Below the pieces are notes generated by a model. That model was given only the letters and a program-made list of their open reading frames with translations, was not told the origin of the DNA and searched no databases. Shown here piece after piece: positions 35,031-43,830 of a stretch of 64,000 bases of DNA (the stretch's first letter is position 1; each line of letters opens with the position of its first letter). This DNA comes from Candidatus Freyarchaeota archaeon (lineage in GTDB: Archaea > Asgardarchaeota > Jordiarchaeia > Jordiarchaeales > Jordiarchaeaceae). The stretch is taken from positions 39,255 through 103,254 of the forward strand of contig JAUQZE010000030.1 in assembly GCA_030587365.1 (NCBI GenBank), written 5' to 3'. A program made the position numbers and the translations under genes.

Positions 35031-36707
35031 ATGTCTGCTGAACTGAGGAGTAGGAAGGTTTATGGTCAGGCTGAAGGTTTCATGGCGCGAACTTTGCTTA
35101 AGGCGTGCGGCTTTACCGACGAGGAAATCAATCAACCACTAGTGGCAGTAGTTAACAGCTGGACCAATATAGTGCCTGGACACGTGCATCTTAATACAGT
35201 GGCGGATGCTGTCGAAGCGGGAATAAGAATGGCCGGAGGCACCCCACTTCAATTCCATACCATTGCAGCTTGTGACGGCATCGCCATGGGACACGAGGGT
35301 ATGCGTTACCCTCTTCCGAGTAGGGATTTGATAGCGGCTTCGGTAGAGATGATGGTGGAAGCGCACAAACTTGACGGAATGGTTCTAATAGGCTCCTGTG
35401 ACAAAATAGTCCCGGGAATGTTAATGGCGGCAGGGTATCTCGACATTCCCTCCATTGTTGTTAACGGAGGACCTATGCTTCCCGGATGTTACAGAGGGGA
35501 GAAAATAACAGGGAGAAGAGCTTTAGAAATGCAGTTTCTAAACATACTGCTCGGCCCATCCCCTGACCTTGAGAAACAAACAAGAGAAATATCCGAGGTC
35601 GTAGTTCCGGGCTGCGGCTCCTGCCAGGGAATGTACACCGCAAACACCATGGGATGCTTAACCGAAACGCTGGGAATGTCATTAACCGGTTCCGCTACAA
35701 TCCCCGCGGTTGACGCCCGAAGATTAAGGATAGCTAAACATTCGGGAATGCAGATAATGAAACTGATAGAACAGGACATCCGACCCCACGACATAATGAC
35801 CTACGAATCATTCGAAAACGCTATTCGGGTGGACATGGCATTAGGCGGATCCACAAACACTGTGCTTCACCTCCCCGCGATCGCCTCCCAAGTGAATGTA
35901 GACCTGCCCCTAGAGTTATTTGATAAAATCGGCAAAGAAACTCCTCACCTCTGCAACATGGATCCCAGCGGACCTTATACGGTACAGGAGCTCGACGAGG
36001 CTGGCGGAATACCCGCGGTGCTCAAAGAATTGGGAGACGATATTCATAAAGATGCACTGACCGTTACCGGAAAAAGTCTCGGAGAAAACATAAAGGACGC
36101 CGCTGTGGTAAACAAGGAAGTGATTAGACCGAAAGATAACCCGGTTCATAAAGAGGGTGGACTCGCGATACTTAAAGGAACACTGGCACCTAATGGTGCG
36201 GTGGTCAAACAGGCTGGCGTGGAACCAAATATGCTAAAGTTCGAAGGCAAGGCCCGAGTCTTTGACGCCGAAGAAGACGCTCAAGCAGCAATCATGGGGC
36301 GAAAAATAAATTCCGGGGAGGTAATAGTGATAAGGTATGAGGGACCGAAGGGAGGACCAGGAATGAAAGAGATGCTCAAGCCCACCGCCGCACTAATAGG
36401 AACAGGGCTCGGAAACAGTGTCGTACTAGTCACAGACGGCAGATTCTCAGGAGCCACCAGAGGACCCTGCATAGGACACGTAGACCCTGAAGCCATGGAC
36501 GGAGGACCAATAGCAGTAGTAAAAGACGGGGATATCATCTCAATAGACATACCAAACCGCAAACTCGATCTAAAGATTCCCAAAGAAGAACTACAGAAAC
36601 GGTTGAAGCAATGGAAACCCCCAGAACCTAAAGTCAAAAGAGGAGTACTAAACGTCTACTCAAAAATCGTAAAACCAACCTCCAAAGGTGCGGGTTTCCT
36701 ATTTTAA
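35031..36707 (+). CDS. ilvD: IlvD/Edd-family dehydratase (dihydroxy-acid dehydratase-like)
   Basis: About 558 residues from ATG 35031 (GAAGGTGATT upstream). It holds the Fe-S cysteines in LIGSCDKIVPGMLMAAG and VPGCGSCQGMYTANTMGCL, the substrate and metal motifs, and TDGRFSGATRGPCIGHVDPE near the end. The family dehydrates 2,3-dihydroxy acids in valine/isoleucine synthesis or sugar acids in Entner-Doudoroff-type routes. The lack of other branched-chain genes and the nearby sugar enzymes leave both open. A hairpin plus T-tract terminator follows. Confidence 0.9.
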   Translation: MSAELRSRKVYGQAEGFMARTLLKACGFTDEEINQPLVAVVNSWTNIVPGHVHLNTVADAVEAGIRMAGGTPLQFHTIAACDGIAMGHEGMRYPLPSRDLIAASVEMMVEAHKLDGMVLIGSCDKIVPGMLMAAGYLDIPSIVVNGGPMLPGCYRGEKITGRRALEMQFLNILLGPSPDLEKQTREISEVVVPGCGSCQGMYTANTMGCLTETLGMSLTGSATIPAVDARRLRIAKHSGMQIMKLIEQDIRPHDIMTYESFENAIRVDMALGGSTNTVLHLPAIASQVNVDLPLELFDKIGKETPHLCNMDPSGPYTVQELDEAGGIPAVLKELGDDIHKDALTVTGKSLGENIKDAAVVNKEVIRPKDNPVHKEGGLAILKGTLAPNGAVVKQAGVEPNMLKFEGKARVFDAEEDAQAAIMGRKINSGEVIVIRYEGPKGGPGMKEMLKPTAALIGTGLGNSVVLVTDGRFSGATRGPCIGHVDPEAMDGGPIAVVKDGDIISIDIPNRKLDLKIPKEELQKRLKQWKPPEPKVKRGVLNVYSKIVKPTSKGAGFLF

Positions 36708-36726
36708 ACACATCTTTTAAAAAGGG

Positions 36727-36760
36727 GCTGCTCGTGAAGCAGCATTTTTACTTTTTTTTA
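36727..36760 (+). terminator. Hairpin plus T-tract terminator
   Basis: GCTGCT-CGTGA-AGCAGC (36727-36743) is followed by ATTTTTACTTTTTTTT, just downstream of the dehydratase stop. Confidence 0.6.
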
Positions 36761-36920
36761 CTCTTACTCAAATTAACTATTTTGTAGTTAATCTTCCTTG
36801 TAGATGCGGGGTATAAAACCAGTGGACGGCGTTAGACGCATTGCTTCAGATTGGGAGCATTAGATCAATCGGGTATATCACCATCCGAATAAATAACAAT
36901 GAAAAGTTTAACGAATAAAT

Positions 36921-37901
36921 TCATATTCTGAATTTAGAGATTTCCTGCTCACTCATTGGTGTCACAGTTATTTTTCTCGAAGGTTTTAGTTTTCCGTATT
37001 TTACCAAAACCTTGTCTCCTTCGGCGTCGGAGTACGCTGCTGTTAACCTCGCGGCAAATTCTATTGCCTTTTTTAACTTTTTATCCTGAAGGATTGTTAT
37101 GGGGCTTCCACAATCAGGGACTTCAAATAAGTAGTCTGTTTTATTCTTCATTCTGAGCAGGGTTTCGTTTTCTGCCTTATTTCTCCCTACGATTAACTTA
37201 TTTTCATCGAGTCTGAAATGTCTTCCAACTTTTAGAAGCTCCACGTCCTTTAGGGTAACTCTCTTCTTATGCTTGAACAAGTCTTTAACTTTGTTTGCAA
37301 ATTCCTTATAGGTTAATAAGCATCCCCCAGAGGGGCACGGATAATCAGTTATTTCCAATTTTTTGGCCATAGCGATCTGCGGTTTTCTGCTTCTTCCTCT
37401 AATATCCAAGAGCTGGTTTCTATCAACCCATCCCCTTTTCTCTGCTTCTGTTTCCGGCAATAATTTTGCGGATAATGGTCTAACAATTTTACCCTCAAGC
37501 CCAGTTTCTCTCTCTATAATTTTCAATGCTTTATAATGCTGACTCATAGGCCTTTCACCAAGAACCTCTCCAGTAAAAATAAACCTGGCTCCGATTTCTT
37601 TAGCATACTTTTTTGCCTTTTTCAACATAAAAATTCTGCAATCTATACAGGGATTCATCCCTGAACCGTAACCAAATTTTGGTCTCCTTAATATCTTTAA
37701 GTAGTCCTCACCCTTGTGCATCGTTTTTAGGGGAATGTTAAATTTTCTGGCAGATTCAAGAGCATAACACTTCCCCCCTTGGTCACATAAACAAAATGGT
37801 GATGAAAATTTTATTGCAATAACATCAATACCTTGCTCTAGAATTAGTTTAACCGCTAGGGTCGAATCCAGTCCACCTGAGAGTAATGCCAATGCTTTCA
37901 T
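36921..37901 (-). CDS. PP-loop tRNA sulfurtransferase-like protein (ThiI/MnmA type)
   Basis: A 326-residue protein with the PP-loop ALLSGGLDSTLAVKLIL at the N-terminus, cysteines in FCLCDQGGKCYALE, MNPCIDCRIFMLKKAKKYA, FTGEVLGERPMSQ and YPCPSGGCLLT, and a C-terminal RNA-enzyme-like extension. These features fit a tRNA-thiolating adenylase: ATP activates the base and sulfur arrives from a carrier. GAGG precedes the ATG. It is the last gene of a sulfur-relay cluster (E1-like, DsrE, TusA, MoaD), which would supply that sulfur. Confidence 0.75.
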   Translation of the reverse strand: MKALALLSGGLDSTLAVKLILEQGIDVIAIKFSSPFCLCDQGGKCYALESARKFNIPLKTMHKGEDYLKILRRPKFGYGSGMNPCIDCRIFMLKKAKKYAKEIGARFIFTGEVLGERPMSQHYKALKIIERETGLEGKIVRPLSAKLLPETEAEKRGWVDRNQLLDIRGRSRKPQIAMAKKLEITDYPCPSGGCLLTYKEFANKVKDLFKHKKRVTLKDVELLKVGRHFRLDENKLIVGRNKAENETLLRMKNKTDYLFEVPDCGSPITILQDKKLKKAIEFAARLTAAYSDAEGDKVLVKYGKLKPSRKITVTPMSEQEISKFRI

Positions 37902-38005
37902 CTTATTTCCTCAAAAGTTTAATTAGCTCTCTCACTCATTTCCTCAAAGGGTAAATGTGTTTGCCTTTTGGTAAACCCGAAAATCATTTTCTCTTTATTA
38001 TTTAA

Positions 38006-39121
38006 TTATTCAATGTTTAAGCGGGAAACTTTCAATTCATCGACTATTATTTTGTTGTAAAAGTCGTAAGCCTCTTTTTCGTCGTCCGCCCCCTCTATTA
38101 TCATTACGCCGCTCTTCAGAATGCTTGCAGTTCGTTTTAGTCCGCTATCAAACGTTATGCCGAGGTCCGCCTTAACCTTTACATTAAAACCGTTATTTGT
38201 TAGAAAGGAGTGTAGGTCGTCCATATTTAATTCTAGGTTTCTTTTCGGTGTGATGACGAAGACTCTCTTACCCTCTCTGCCGCAGACTTCAGTGATTAGT
38301 TTCTGTTTTAGTGGCATTGAAGGCTCAGATGGCTTTGAGCCACATGCCGGGCAATTCTCCGCTTTTGAGATTTCCACTTTCTTAAACTCTATATTTCCAA
38401 TGTCGCAGTACAGTAACTTGTTCGCCAGACTCGGCTCCTCTCCGAGAATAATCCTTACAGCTTCTGATACTTCGATGCTAGCTATGATGCTTAGAACTGA
38501 AGGATGGACGCCCACCACGGCGCATGTTGGCATCGATTCATCTTCGAGATTTCCCTGGAAACACTCTAAACATGGAGTCTTGTTAGGTATGATTGTGGAT
38601 ACGCTCCCGTATGTCATAATGGCAGCACCAAAAATATAGGGAACCCCCGTTTTTAGGCATGCTTTATTTAGTGCGTAGCGGGGTGACATGCGGTCCAGTC
38701 CATCGATCACTACGTCCATCCCTTTAACTATGTCTTCAGCATTGTTTACGTTTAGGGATAAGGGTAGGGGCTCTATCTCTATGTTGGGGTTCAATTCATG
38801 TAGCCTTTTGGCCGCAACTTCAACCTTCGGGTATCCTACGAAGTTTACGCCGTAAAGGTGTTGTCTTTGCAGGTTTGAGAGTTCAACGACATCGCGGTCG
38901 ACCAGTCGGAGATGACCCACGCCCATAGCGACCAGCTGTAATGCCGCGGGAGAACCAAGCCCGCCTAAACCTACTAAGCAAACCTTGGCATTTTTAAGCT
39001 TCAATTGTCCACTGTAGCCTATCTCTGTAAGCACTATCTGACGCGAATAAAATTCCAGTTCCTTCTCTGAAAGATCCTTAACTTCCCCTCGAATACTTCC
39101 AACTAAATTTTTAGACTTCAT
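38006..39121 (-). CDS. E1-like adenylyltransferase (ThiF/MoeB/HesA family)
   Basis: A 371-residue protein with the ATP-binding VCLVGLGGLGSPAALQLVAM, the Arg finger region LSNLQRQHLYG, two zinc Cys pairs (PCLECF, CPACGS) and a catalytic-type Cys in MPTCAVVGVHPSVLSI. It should adenylate the C-terminal glycine of a ubiquitin-like sulfur carrier, for which the GG-tailed protein at 40097 is the obvious partner. The last ~100 residues are an extra alpha/beta domain beyond the usual MoeB length. GAGAGTGAT precedes the ATG. Confidence 0.85.
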   Translation of the reverse strand: MKSKNLVGSIRGEVKDLSEKELEFYSRQIVLTEIGYSGQLKLKNAKVCLVGLGGLGSPAALQLVAMGVGHLRLVDRDVVELSNLQRQHLYGVNFVGYPKVEVAAKRLHELNPNIEIEPLPLSLNVNNAEDIVKGMDVVIDGLDRMSPRYALNKACLKTGVPYIFGAAIMTYGSVSTIIPNKTPCLECFQGNLEDESMPTCAVVGVHPSVLSIIASIEVSEAVRIILGEEPSLANKLLYCDIGNIEFKKVEISKAENCPACGSKPSEPSMPLKQKLITEVCGREGKRVFVITPKRNLELNMDDLHSFLTNNGFNVKVKADLGITFDSGLKRTASILKSGVMIIEGADDEKEAYDFYNKIIVDELKVSRLNIE

Positions 39122-39352
39122 TTTTTATCACTCTCTATTTGCCTTTTATTATTTCTTGGTTAATGATTTTGAGGAGCTTTTCTTTTGTTAGTGCACTTAC
39201 AATCTTATGTACGCCAAAAAAATAATTGAAGCCCAGGCATTTACCTTCCTTAGAAGTTTAAGCACTAAGCTTTTCTGTTAAAGCTCGCATCTGGACATCG
39301 ATCTTAGTTCGCCTGGGTCGTCAGTATTTATTTCACAATTATGGGATATCTC

Positions 39353-39721
39353 TTAGAAGCTCAGAACAGCATCCGCGTCTAACAATAGATCGTTTAGTGT
39401 CGCCGCACCCACGATTTTAGATTCTTTTATGAATTGGCCTTTGTCTATTCCTAATAGTAGGCAGCTCTGCTCACAAACCTGGAGCTTCACGCCGGCCTTT
39501 ATTGCTTGATTCATTACCTCCTTGAGGGAAGGAAAGCTTCCGAGCTTTATCTTTTCCGCTTCGCCCTTTTTGACTACGGTTACTCCTTTGATGACAAAGT
39601 ATATGGTTGCTTCGATACCCATCGCCGCAGCTGTCGCTCCGAGAATGAAGGGAGCATACAATCTCTCAGGTGTATCCGTTCCGCTAGTCTGAACGTACAA
39701 GATTTTTTGCTTTTCCGCCAT
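39353..39721 (-). CDS. DsrE-family sulfur-relay protein
   Basis: A 122-residue protein with the DsrE/TusD fold (KILYVQTSGTDTPERLYAPF, ATIYFVIKGVTVVKKGE) and the sulfur-accepting Cys region VKLQVCEQSCLLLGI. The family passes persulfide sulfur between carriers. GGAGGTGG lies ahead of the ATG, and the TusA gene ends 16 bases upstream, so they form one unit. Confidence 0.82.
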   Translation of the reverse strand: MAEKQKILYVQTSGTDTPERLYAPFILGATAAAMGIEATIYFVIKGVTVVKKGEAEKIKLGSFPSLKEVMNQAIKAGVKLQVCEQSCLLLGIDKGQFIKESKIVGAATLNDLLLDADAVLSF

Positions 39722-39737
39722 TTTTTTCCACCTCCAT

Positions 39738-40025
39738 TTATTTGATTTTCCTTATGAAAATGTGTAAGCTTGTTCCATCTTTTCTGGTGTCAACTAGTTC
39801 CTGTCCGAGCCTTCTGACCAGACTACTAATGTCCTCCTCCGCAGCCGGGTCGTCTGCGATAACCTCCAATACTTCATTAGCAGAAATCTTGTCAATCTCT
39901 ATCCGGGTTCTAAATACTGGCTCAGGACAGCGGAAGCCAGTACAATTTAATATTCGGTTTGGTTTTGTACTATAAATTTTTTCCACCTCCGATTTAACAT
40001 TAAAATTTAAGTTTTCGATAATCAC
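39738..40025 (-). CDS. TusA/SirA-family sulfur carrier
   Basis: A 95-residue protein with the TusA signature NCTGFRCPEPVFRTR (C-P-x-P, active Cys), followed by EVLEVIADDPAAEEDISSLV. TusA accepts persulfide sulfur from a cysteine desulfurase and hands it on. The GTG start has no strong ribosome site. It lies directly before the DsrE gene. Confidence 0.88.
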   Translation of the reverse strand: MIIENLNFNVKSEVEKIYSTKPNRILNCTGFRCPEPVFRTRIEIDKISANEVLEVIADDPAAEEDISSLVRRLGQELVDTRKDGTSLHIFIRKIK

Positions 40026-40096
40026 ATAAAAAATATGTGAGCATCTTAAGAAATGATGTTAAACAAGTTTGGAAGAGATGATACGCTTTTTTGGGT

Positions 40097-40375
40097 TCAA
40101 CCGCCACCGACTGCTGGAATAATGGATATTCCATCTCCTTCATTCAATTCGGTGTCGAGACTGTTAAGGAAGCGTATGTCTTTGCCGTTAATGTAAATGT
40201 TAACGAATTTTCTAAGCCTTCCCTTTTCATCATAGACTCTGCTCTTAAAGGGTTCCCCGTATTTTACGGTTAATGTGTTTATAGCCTCTTTAAGGTTTAA
40301 TGCCTCAATATCAGTGTTGTTCTCTCCAGTCGTCTGTGTTAATGGTCCGAAGAAGGTTATCTTGACCTTTCCCAC
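40097..40375 (-). CDS. MoaD/ThiS-like ubiquitin-fold sulfur carrier
   Basis: A 92-residue beta-grasp protein (VKITFFGPLTQTTGENNTDI, LKEAINTLTVKYGEPFKS, VNIYINGKDIRFLN) ending SIIPAVGGG. The glycine tail is the site of adenylation and thiocarboxylation by an E1 enzyme such as the one at 38006. A GTG at 40384 is also in frame, but GAGGTGA overlaps it; the GTG at 40375 has the better spacing. It starts at the stop of the threonine synthase-like gene, so the two are coupled. Confidence 0.85.
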   Translation of the reverse strand: MGKVKITFFGPLTQTTGENNTDIEALNLKEAINTLTVKYGEPFKSRVYDEKGRLRKFVNIYINGKDIRFLNSLDTELNEGDGISIIPAVGGG

Positions 40376-40385
40376 AAATCTCACC

Positions 40386-41615
40386 TCATTTTACTATCTT
40401 TTTTAATTCTTCAATGGTTGGTTCTATTTCTACAGGTTCGGTAAAAATTTTTAGAATCGCGTCAGTAGACTTGAAACCGTTGCCAGTAACGCAGCAAACA
40501 ACATCCTCATCTCTTGGAATTTCACCCGCCTCTACAAGCTTCTTTAGAACAGCGATGGTAACGCCTCCCGCTGGTTCAGAGAAGATTCCCTCGGTTTTCG
40601 CCAAGAGCTTAATCCCTTCCAGTATCTCCGCGTCAGTAGCAGATTCAGCGGCTCCTCCCGATTCTCGTATAGCATTCAAGGCGTAGATTCCGTCTCCCGG
40701 ATCCCCAATAGCCAAGCTCTTTGCAATAGTGTTTGGTTTCTCAACAGGAATAACATCATCAGAATTAGACTTGAAGGCGCTTACAATAGGTGAGCAACCT
40801 CCGGGCTGAGCACCAATAATTCTAGTTTTAAGCTCATCGATCAGGCCTACTCTGCTAAACTGTTTTAGGCCTCTCCATATGGCACATAGTAATGCTCCAC
40901 TGCCCATAGGAATTACAATGTTATCTGGCGCATTCCATTCTAACTGTTCACAAGTCTCAAAGGCCAGTGTCTTAGAGCCTTCAACGTAGTAGGGACGTAG
41001 ATTAATGTTAACCAAAGCCCAGTCGTACAAGTCTGAAGCTTGGGCTGCGAGTCTATTGGCTTCGTCATATGTTCCCTTCACCGCGATTATTTTAGCTCCA
41101 TACGTTGCCGCCTGTAAAACCTTGTTTATCTCGGTGTTCGATGGAATGAATACGTAGCAAGGTATTCCCGCCTTGGCGGCGTGGGCTGCTGTGGCTGCGG
41201 CAAGGTTTCCCGTGGAGGCGCATCCTACGGCTTTGAAGCCAAGTTCTAAGGCTTTGGATACGGCAACGGTGGCCGGTCTATCCTTGAAGGAACCCGTTGG
41301 ATTGACGGTGTCATCTTTTACATAAAGTTTTCTCAGTCGAAGTGTCTCTGCTAATCTCTTACATTCATGGAGTATGGTCAAACCCACACCCAGGTTCACC
41401 GTCTTTGTTTTGTCCTCTACTGGTAAGAATTCGTTATAGCGCCACAGAGAATTTGGTCTGTTCTTGAACGAGTTTCTATCAAGCTCGATTGAGTCTAAAT
41501 CATAGACTACTTCTAGGGGTCCGAAACAATGTGGACAAGCGTAGATTCTGACCGGTGGGTATTCCTTGCCACATTCTCTGCACCTAAGCGTCTTAATGTA
41601 AATCTTCTCTAGCGT
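40386..41615 (-). CDS. thrC: Threonine synthase-like PLP enzyme
   Basis: About 409 residues: an N-terminal zinc ribbon (LRCRECGKEYPPVRIYACPH, then C) followed by the fold-type II PLP domain, with the Schiff-base Lys in NPTGSFKDRPATVAVSKAL and GCASTGNLAAATAAHAAKAG. Threonine synthase turns O-phosphohomoserine into threonine. The frame is open up to a TGA at 41621-41619, but no ATG, GTG or TTG follows it before the zinc ribbon. With GGAGGA at 41628-41623 the start would be ACG 41615, CTA 41612 or an indel. Coupling to a sulfur carrier raises the option of a sulfur-inserting activity. Confidence 0.82.
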   Translation of the reverse strand, partial: TLEKIYIKTLRCRECGKEYPPVRIYACPHCFGPLEVVYDLDSIELDRNSFKNRPNSLWRYNEFLPVEDKTKTVNLGVGLTILHECKRLAETLRLRKLYVKDDTVNPTGSFKDRPATVAVSKALELGFKAVGCASTGNLAAATAAHAAKAGIPCYVFIPSNTEINKVLQAATYGAKIIAVKGTYDEANRLAAQASDLYDWALVNINLRPYYVEGSKTLAFETCEQLEWNAPDNIVIPMGSGALLCAIWRGLKQFSRVGLIDELKTRIIGAQPGGCSPIVSAFKSNSDDVIPVEKPNTIAKSLAIGDPGDGIYALNAIRESGGAAESATDAEILEGIKLLAKTEGIFSEPAGGVTIAVLKKLVEAGEIPRDEDVVCCVTGNGFKSTDAILKIFTEPVEIEPTIEELKKIVK

Positions 41616-41618
41616 ATG

Positions 41619-41941
41619 TCATTCCTCCATAACGCAGTTATAAGCATAGTAATATTACCTCTATTTATATTTTTTGGTATTTTTTATTACTTACAGGAAT
41701 AAAAATATGATAATTCCAAAAAAGCTAGATTTGTCGTTCAAGTCAACTTTGAGCACCCATCCCACATAAGCCTCAGAAAAGAAGATGTAAAGTTTATTTA
41801 GATAGAGAATCCTCTCAGTTACGGTTTTCCCGCAAATGAGTTTTGTGTAAAAAAAAGATAGATGTGCTGAAAAAAACACACATTATAACAATATCACCGA
41901 ACTCAAATGAAATCAATTGTATGGTCTTTTGGCGCATGGGT
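41619..41941. other. Intergenic region, no gene seen
   Basis: AT-rich spacer between two minus-strand genes. It holds the promoter of the threonine synthase-like gene (TATA-like TATAAATAGAGG on the minus strand near 41655-41667) and no supported ORF. Confidence 0.4.
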
Positions 41942-43567
41942 CTATTTCAGTCCCATTTTCTCACGCTCTCTCTTTATCAGGTCTCTTCTCAGTATTTTTC
42001 CCGTAATTACTCGGGGAATGCCTTCCACAAACTCTACTTCCCTAATCTTTTTATAGGGTGCTATTCTCTCCGCCACCCAGTCAATTATCTCCTTCTCGGT
42101 TATGTCTTTCTTGTACTCCGGTTTGGGTACTATGAACGCCTTCGGAATCTCTCCAAGGGCTGGGTCAGGTGCGGGTTTCGGTATCACTGCGCAGTCCATT
42201 ATCTTCGGGTGCTTGAATAGTAGGTCTTCGAGTTCTGCGGGTGCTACGGCGTAGCCTTTATACTTTATCATTTCTTTCATTCTATCAACTAGGTGCTCGT
42301 ATCCCTCCTCGTCTATGAATGCCACATCGCCTGTTCGGAACCACTTCAATCCTGTTTTGGGATCCGTCCAGAAAGCATTCTCTGTAGCCTCGGACTTCTT
42401 CCAGTATCCCTTAAAAATCTGGGGCCCCCTAACAACTAATTCTCCCATCTGACCAATTTCAAGAATCTCCTCATCTGTTATAACGTCGACTATCTTGTGC
42501 TGGGTATCTGCCATGAGAATACCTTGTGATTCTAATTTATTCTTGTGAAAGGGATTAGCCGCTATCGCACCAGTCTCAGAAAGCCCCCAGCCCTGCCCAA
42601 CCAGAAGATCCTCAGTGCCCTTGCACTTTTCCTTCGCCAGTTTTTCAAACTTTCTCGCGAGTTCTGTGGGGACTGGTGCCGCTCCGTTACCCATTACGTG
42701 AAAAGAACTCCAATCATAACCCTTAAACTGCGGGTTCTCGAGATATCGCACTATAAAGTTAAGTAGAGGTGGTACACACAGGCTATATGTTACTTTAAAC
42801 TCTTCTACAAGTTCACACCATTTAGCTATGTCGAAGCCAGACATTACAACCTGAGACGCGCCGTTCCATATGGTAATGGTCATGGAGAGGATTAGTCCGA
42901 ATATGTGGTATAGAGGAATCAGAATGATGAAAACATCTGTTTCGTTGAAGTCGGTGTGGCTGGACCATTGAATGGTGTTAGCAACCATGTTATAGTGCGT
43001 TAGCATTGACCCCTTAGGCAGCCCGGTGGTTCCGCTAGTATACATGAGGGCGGCTACATCATCCTTAACATTGAACTGGTATCTGGGTGGTTTGGGCTTG
43101 TACTTTTTTAAGAGTTCGCTGAAGGAGTACGTGTCTGGCTGCTTCTCCCCAATCACAATTATGTTCTTTAGGCTGGTTTTATCTTTAACATTCTTAAGGA
43201 TGGGGTACAGTCCTTCGTGGATTATTATGGTTTCGGCCTCGGCGTCTTTGGTCTCGTATTCTACCTCGGATTCTCTGAACATGGGATTCATTGGAACAAA
43301 TGCTCCTCCCGCCTTGGATATTCCGAAGCAGGCAATCTCCCACTCGATGCAGTTGGGCGAATAAATTATGACCCTATCCCCCTTCTTAACTCCGATATCC
43401 ACTAGGGCGGTAGCCATTCGGTCTACAGATTCACCAAACTCTTTGTAAGTCATTTTTTGCGGGTACAGAAAAGCGGTTCTATCAGGAAACCTTCCAACAG
43501 TATCGTCCAGCATTCCATAAAAAGGAATTTCGGGATAGTGGAGGTGTCCTCCCTTATAGATTCTCAT
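41942..43567 (-). CDS. AMP-forming acyl-CoA ligase
   Basis: A 541-residue ANL enzyme with ALMYTSGTTGLPKGSMLTHY, VGQGWGLSETGAIAANPF, WFRTGDVAFIDEEGYEHLVD, the hinge RMKEMIKYKGYAVAPAELE and the catalytic Lys in VITGKILRRDL. It activates a carboxylate to a CoA thioester. It is distinct from the ligase at 23152. GGGAGAG precedes the ATG. Substrate unknown. Confidence 0.9.
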   Translation of the reverse strand: MRIYKGGHLHYPEIPFYGMLDDTVGRFPDRTAFLYPQKMTYKEFGESVDRMATALVDIGVKKGDRVIIYSPNCIEWEIACFGISKAGGAFVPMNPMFRESEVEYETKDAEAETIIIHEGLYPILKNVKDKTSLKNIIVIGEKQPDTYSFSELLKKYKPKPPRYQFNVKDDVAALMYTSGTTGLPKGSMLTHYNMVANTIQWSSHTDFNETDVFIILIPLYHIFGLILSMTITIWNGASQVVMSGFDIAKWCELVEEFKVTYSLCVPPLLNFIVRYLENPQFKGYDWSSFHVMGNGAAPVPTELARKFEKLAKEKCKGTEDLLVGQGWGLSETGAIAANPFHKNKLESQGILMADTQHKIVDVITDEEILEIGQMGELVVRGPQIFKGYWKKSEATENAFWTDPKTGLKWFRTGDVAFIDEEGYEHLVDRMKEMIKYKGYAVAPAELEDLLFKHPKIMDCAVIPKPAPDPALGEIPKAFIVPKPEYKKDITEKEIIDWVAERIAPYKKIREVEFVEGIPRVITGKILRRDLIKREREKMGLK

Positions 43568-43830
43568 TTCATTTTCTCTCCCATTCTTTATAACTAATTT
43601 ATTTCATATTCTTTAGAGTATTTAAATTTGCTACAATGATTCTTTAAAAATTCAATTTTCTGCAAGATTTTCCTAGTTGTCGTTTAAAAATTAAAAGAAA
43701 GTTTCTAGCTTCTGTTGCTTCTTAATCGGGAAATCAAATGATGTTATTTTACGCAACAACTTATATTTCTGTTTTTGCTATATTATTTTTGTATATAGTA
43801 GCAGTGTTATTGAGGGATTTGTGAGTTTTC

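Noticed and set aside
41619..41630. Selenocysteine read-through at ATG GAG GAA TGA in the threonine synthase-like gene
   Set aside because: The TGA lies inside the likely ribosome-site region before the conserved N-terminus, and no SECIS-like element is evident.
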